Shown in pieces: positions 27,540 through 29,499 of a stretch of DNA of 29,499 bases; position 1 is the first letter of the stretch; every line of letters starts with the position of its first letter. A program made the position numbers and the translations under genes. This DNA comes from RGIG3528 sp045640725 (GTDB lineage: Bacteria; Bacillota; Clostridia; Lachnospirales; Lachnospiraceae): assembly GCA_045640725.1 (NCBI GenBank), contig JAZUFN010000078.1:1-29499 (forward strand), in the 5' to 3' direction. The notes under the pieces are model-generated. The model worked only from the letters and a program-made list of their open reading frames with translations, was not told the DNA's origin and did no database searches.

Positions 27540-27968
27540 ATGTCAGATTTAAAATTATTCTTAAAGGGAAACAAAAAAGAGAAAAGCACAACCACTTACG
27601 CTGCTACTTCTTCGTTATGCGATGCAGAAGGCAAGCCTTTAGAGTGGACCATTAAAGCGATCAGCACAGCTGAGAACGATGATATCCGCGATTCGTGCAC
27701 ATTCGAGGTACCCATTACGGGCAAGCCTAATATGTACCGCTCAAAGGTAAACACTACTAAGTACATTGCAAAAATGATCACGGCGTCAGTGGTGTATCCT
27801 GATCTGACAAGTAAGGAACTGCAGGACAGCTACGGAGTATTGACTCCGGAGGACTTACTTAAAGAGATGGTAGATATTCCGGCCGAATATGACGAGTTTG
27901 CTAAATTCATTCAGGAGTACAACGGATTCAGTACTATTAACGAGAAGGTAGAAGAGGCAAAAAACTAA
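27540..27968 (+). CDS. Tail assembly chaperone, short form (XkdN-like)
   Basis: The 142-residue protein matches the XkdN/tail assembly chaperone family (LFLKGNKKE, LEWTIKAISTAENDDIRD, MITASVVYPDLTSKELQDSYGVLTPEDLLKEM). Such chaperones coat the tape measure during tube assembly. It ends at a slippery heptamer followed at once by a stop, and a longer frameshifted form is predicted (see 27965-28153). Confidence 0.85.
   Translation: MSDLKLFLKGNKKEKSTTTYAATSSLCDAEGKPLEWTIKAISTAENDDIRDSCTFEVPITGKPNMYRSKVNTTKYIAKMITASVVYPDLTSKELQDSYGVLTPEDLLKEMVDIPAEYDEFAKFIQEYNGFSTINEKVEEAKN
27959..27965 (+). promoter_or_regulatory. -1 ribosomal frameshift site
   Basis: A AAA AAC is in the correct register: GCA-AAA-AAC-TAA. 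Slipping back one base lets the ribosome avoid the TAA at 27966-27968 and continue from CTA at 27965. Confidence 0.85.
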
Positions 27969-28153
27969 TAGAAGGCGGCAACGGGGAGTTTAATTATGCA
28001 TTCTACTGTTTGCATAAATTCCACTGGCTGCCGTCCACTTTTGCTAATCTCGGGGATGAAGAGAAGGCCTTTGTAATCGCAGCTATAGATATAAAGGTCG
28101 AGCAGATGAAAAAGCAAGAGGCCGAATTAGAACGAAAAACGAGAGGAAGGTAA
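27965..28153 (+). CDS. Frameshift extension of the tail assembly chaperone
   Basis: After a -1 shift the frame runs 62 codons to a TAA at 28151, adding LIEGGNGEFNYAFYCLH, WLPSTFANLGDEEKAFV and a charged C-terminal helix. It has no ATG with a ribosome site of its own near 27970, as expected for a frameshift-only domain. In lambda the G and G-T pair works this way: both forms in a fixed ratio bind the tape measure. The pattern PSTFANL-DEEKAF-IAAIDIKVE fits the usual second half of these chaperones. Confidence 0.85.
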   Translation, partial: LIEGGNGEFNYAFYCLHKFHWLPSTFANLGDEEKAFVIAAIDIKVEQMKKQEAELERKTRGR

Positions 28154-28156
28154 GAG

Positions 28157-29499
28157 ATGGCTATAGGAATTAGTACAAGTATTAACCTTCATGATGGCAT
28201 ATCGGCCGTCGCGCAAAGAATGGCCAGCAGTGTTGACGGCCTTACACAGTCTTTAAACAGAGCTGGCCAGGCAAGTGAGAACAGCATATCTCCTGGACGT
28301 ATCAGACAAGCAGCGGACGCCCAGGAGGGGCTTAATCAAAAAGGAAAAGAAGCAACGTCTATCTTTGACGAGTTGGGCAACAGTATTATGGGTATGGTGG
28401 CTTCGTATATATCCATACAGGCTGTTGTTGGAACTATTCAAAGTGCCATAGATTACGCTTCGGATTTGACGGAAGTTCAAAACGTAGTAGACGTTACTTT
28501 TGAAGAGTCTGCAGAGACCATTAACGAGTGGGCGCAGACCACACTTAGCGCGTTTGGTCTTTCGGAGTTATCGGCAAAGCGTTATTCCGGTACAATGGGC
28601 GCTATGCTTAAGTCTATGGGACTAACGGGCGCGGCAGTCGATGAGATGTCTATGAATATGACGCAGTTAGCCGGAGACATGGCGTCTTTCTATAACCTGG
28701 ACACCGACGAAGCTTTTAATAAGATTCGATCAGGCATATCCGGAGAAACGGAACCACTGAAACAGTTAGGTATTAATATGTCTGTGGCTAACCTTAATGC
28801 TTATGCTATGGCGCAGGGTTTGGAGACTACATATGACAAAATGGACGCAGGCTCCCAAGCATTACTCAGATATAACTATTTATTAGATGTAACAAACGAT
28901 GCGCAGGGTGATTTCAGCCGAACGCAGGATAGTTTTGCGAACCAGGTGAGATTGTTACAAGGATCCTGGGAGGCCTTCACGGGATCTTTGGCTCAGAGTT
29001 TGTTGCCTACGCTGGAGACTGTACTGGGAGCGCTAAATGTGTTTATAGGCTTTCTACAGGAACATCAGCAGGTTGTAGGAGACATCATAGGTGCTGTCGG
29101 CATATTCGTTGGAATTGTAGGAGCCGTGATATTAGCCACTAAACTGTGGGCTGCTGCACAGATGGTTTTAAATGCAGCCATGTCACCCGTTATAATGTGG
29201 GCGGCAATGTTTGCGCTGGTAGTTGCGGGGGTTATGCTCTTCTTAAAGTCGGTGGTAAGAATGACCGACGGAGTAAGCACCTGCTTTGGAGTGATCACGG
29301 GCGGTGTTAACGTAGTAATCCAGTATTTTGTTAACATGTGGCACACGCAGGAAAACATAGCGAAAAATATAGCCATAGCGTTTCAGAACGCCTGGATTGG
29401 CGCGCAGAGCGGTTTGGCGGGCTTTATATCTGCTGTTCTCGGCGGTATCGTTAAAATCGGCGAAGCGTTAAGTAAACTTCCGTTTGTTGAATTTGATAT
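28157..29499 (+). CDS. Tape measure protein (3' truncated by window)
   Basis: The ATG at 28157 follows GAGGAAGG. The open frame reaches the window edge (447 codons so far). It starts with a helical head, then EVQNVVDVTFEESAETINEWAQ, GLSELSAKRYSGTMGAML and SGETEPLKQLGINMSVANLNAYA, the conserved core of phage tape measure proteins. Hydrophobic helices follow (GDIIGAVGIFVGIVGAVILA; MFALVVAGVMLFL). It sets tail length and is ejected with the DNA. Confidence 0.9.
   Translation, partial: MAIGISTSINLHDGISAVAQRMASSVDGLTQSLNRAGQASENSISPGRIRQAADAQEGLNQKGKEATSIFDELGNSIMGMVASYISIQAVVGTIQSAIDYASDLTEVQNVVDVTFEESAETINEWAQTTLSAFGLSELSAKRYSGTMGAMLKSMGLTGAAVDEMSMNMTQLAGDMASFYNLDTDEAFNKIRSGISGETEPLKQLGINMSVANLNAYAMAQGLETTYDKMDAGSQALLRYNYLLDVTNDAQGDFSRTQDSFANQVRLLQGSWEAFTGSLAQSLLPTLETVLGALNVFIGFLQEHQQVVGDIIGAVGIFVGIVGAVILATKLWAAAQMVLNAAMSPVIMWAAMFALVVAGVMLFLKSVVRMTDGVSTCFGVITGGVNVVIQYFVNMWHTQENIAKNIAIAFQNAWIGAQSGLAGFISAVLGGIVKIGEALSKLPFVEFD

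Overview
The window is most of the genome of a temperate, contractile-tailed phage (myovirus with a PBSX/XkdK-like tail) of a Gram-positive Clostridia host. Lachnospiraceae is the best guess: gene families such as the phage radical SAM protein, Gp157, the replisome organizer, the G39P-like loader and the N4-gp56-type capsid are common in phages of that family, and Shine-Dalgarno sites are strong AGGAGG types. The host assignment is inference; no host gene is present.

Layout. 1-590 is the 3' end of a peptidoglycan hydrolase. 591-1083 has no protein gene. It holds a near-consensus promoter followed 46 bases later by an intrinsic terminator (a likely ~77-nt small RNA), and an attP whose core is the 3' half of a tRNA-Lys(UUU) gene, flanked by two identical 22-bp arm repeats. 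1084-3605 is the leftward lysogeny block: tyrosine integrase, an XRE/S24-like regulator, a 29-residue ORF on the other strand, and an XRE repressor. 3667-3738 is the divergent switch region, where the leftward and rightward promoters appear to share one palindromic -35 box. 3912-10995 is the rightward early operon: small regulators, a Rad52-like annealing protein, a NinB-like protein, a transglycosylase, an HNH nuclease, Gp157, SSB, DUF1064, a replisome organizer with a probable internal origin, a helicase loader, and a Lar-like protein. 11016-13561 is an AT-richer accessory block: a radical SAM protein and a string of tiny genes joined by near-identical 20-bp junctions. 13558-16120 continues with zinc-ribbon, HNH and MazG-like genes and ends with an ArpU/RinA-like late activator. 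From 16135 a late promoter with phased GTTCAC repeats leads into packaging and morphogenesis: metallopeptidase, terS, terL, portal, MuF head protein with a toxin-like C-terminus, scaffold, capsid, connectors, tail terminator, sheath, tube, a chaperone with a -1 frameshift, and a tape measure cut by the window end.

How it works together. A lysis gene lies directly beside attP and integrase, and arm sites lie on both sides of the core. This is the order of a circular or excised phage genome rather than a prophage end. Repressors hold the rightward operon off; when released, recombination and replication genes are made, and the ArpU-like protein then turns on the late operon.

The most unusual items are: (1) the MuF head protein with an AT-rich zinc-metallopeptidase tail and a 53-residue companion gene; (2) two 41-nt tRNA-like minihelices (acceptor stem, GGT linker, canonical T-arm, no anticodon arm) in two separate intergenic gaps; (3) the promoter-terminator small RNA beside attP; (4) the radical SAM gene whose expected start codon reads ACG; (5) the cassette-like small-gene array.
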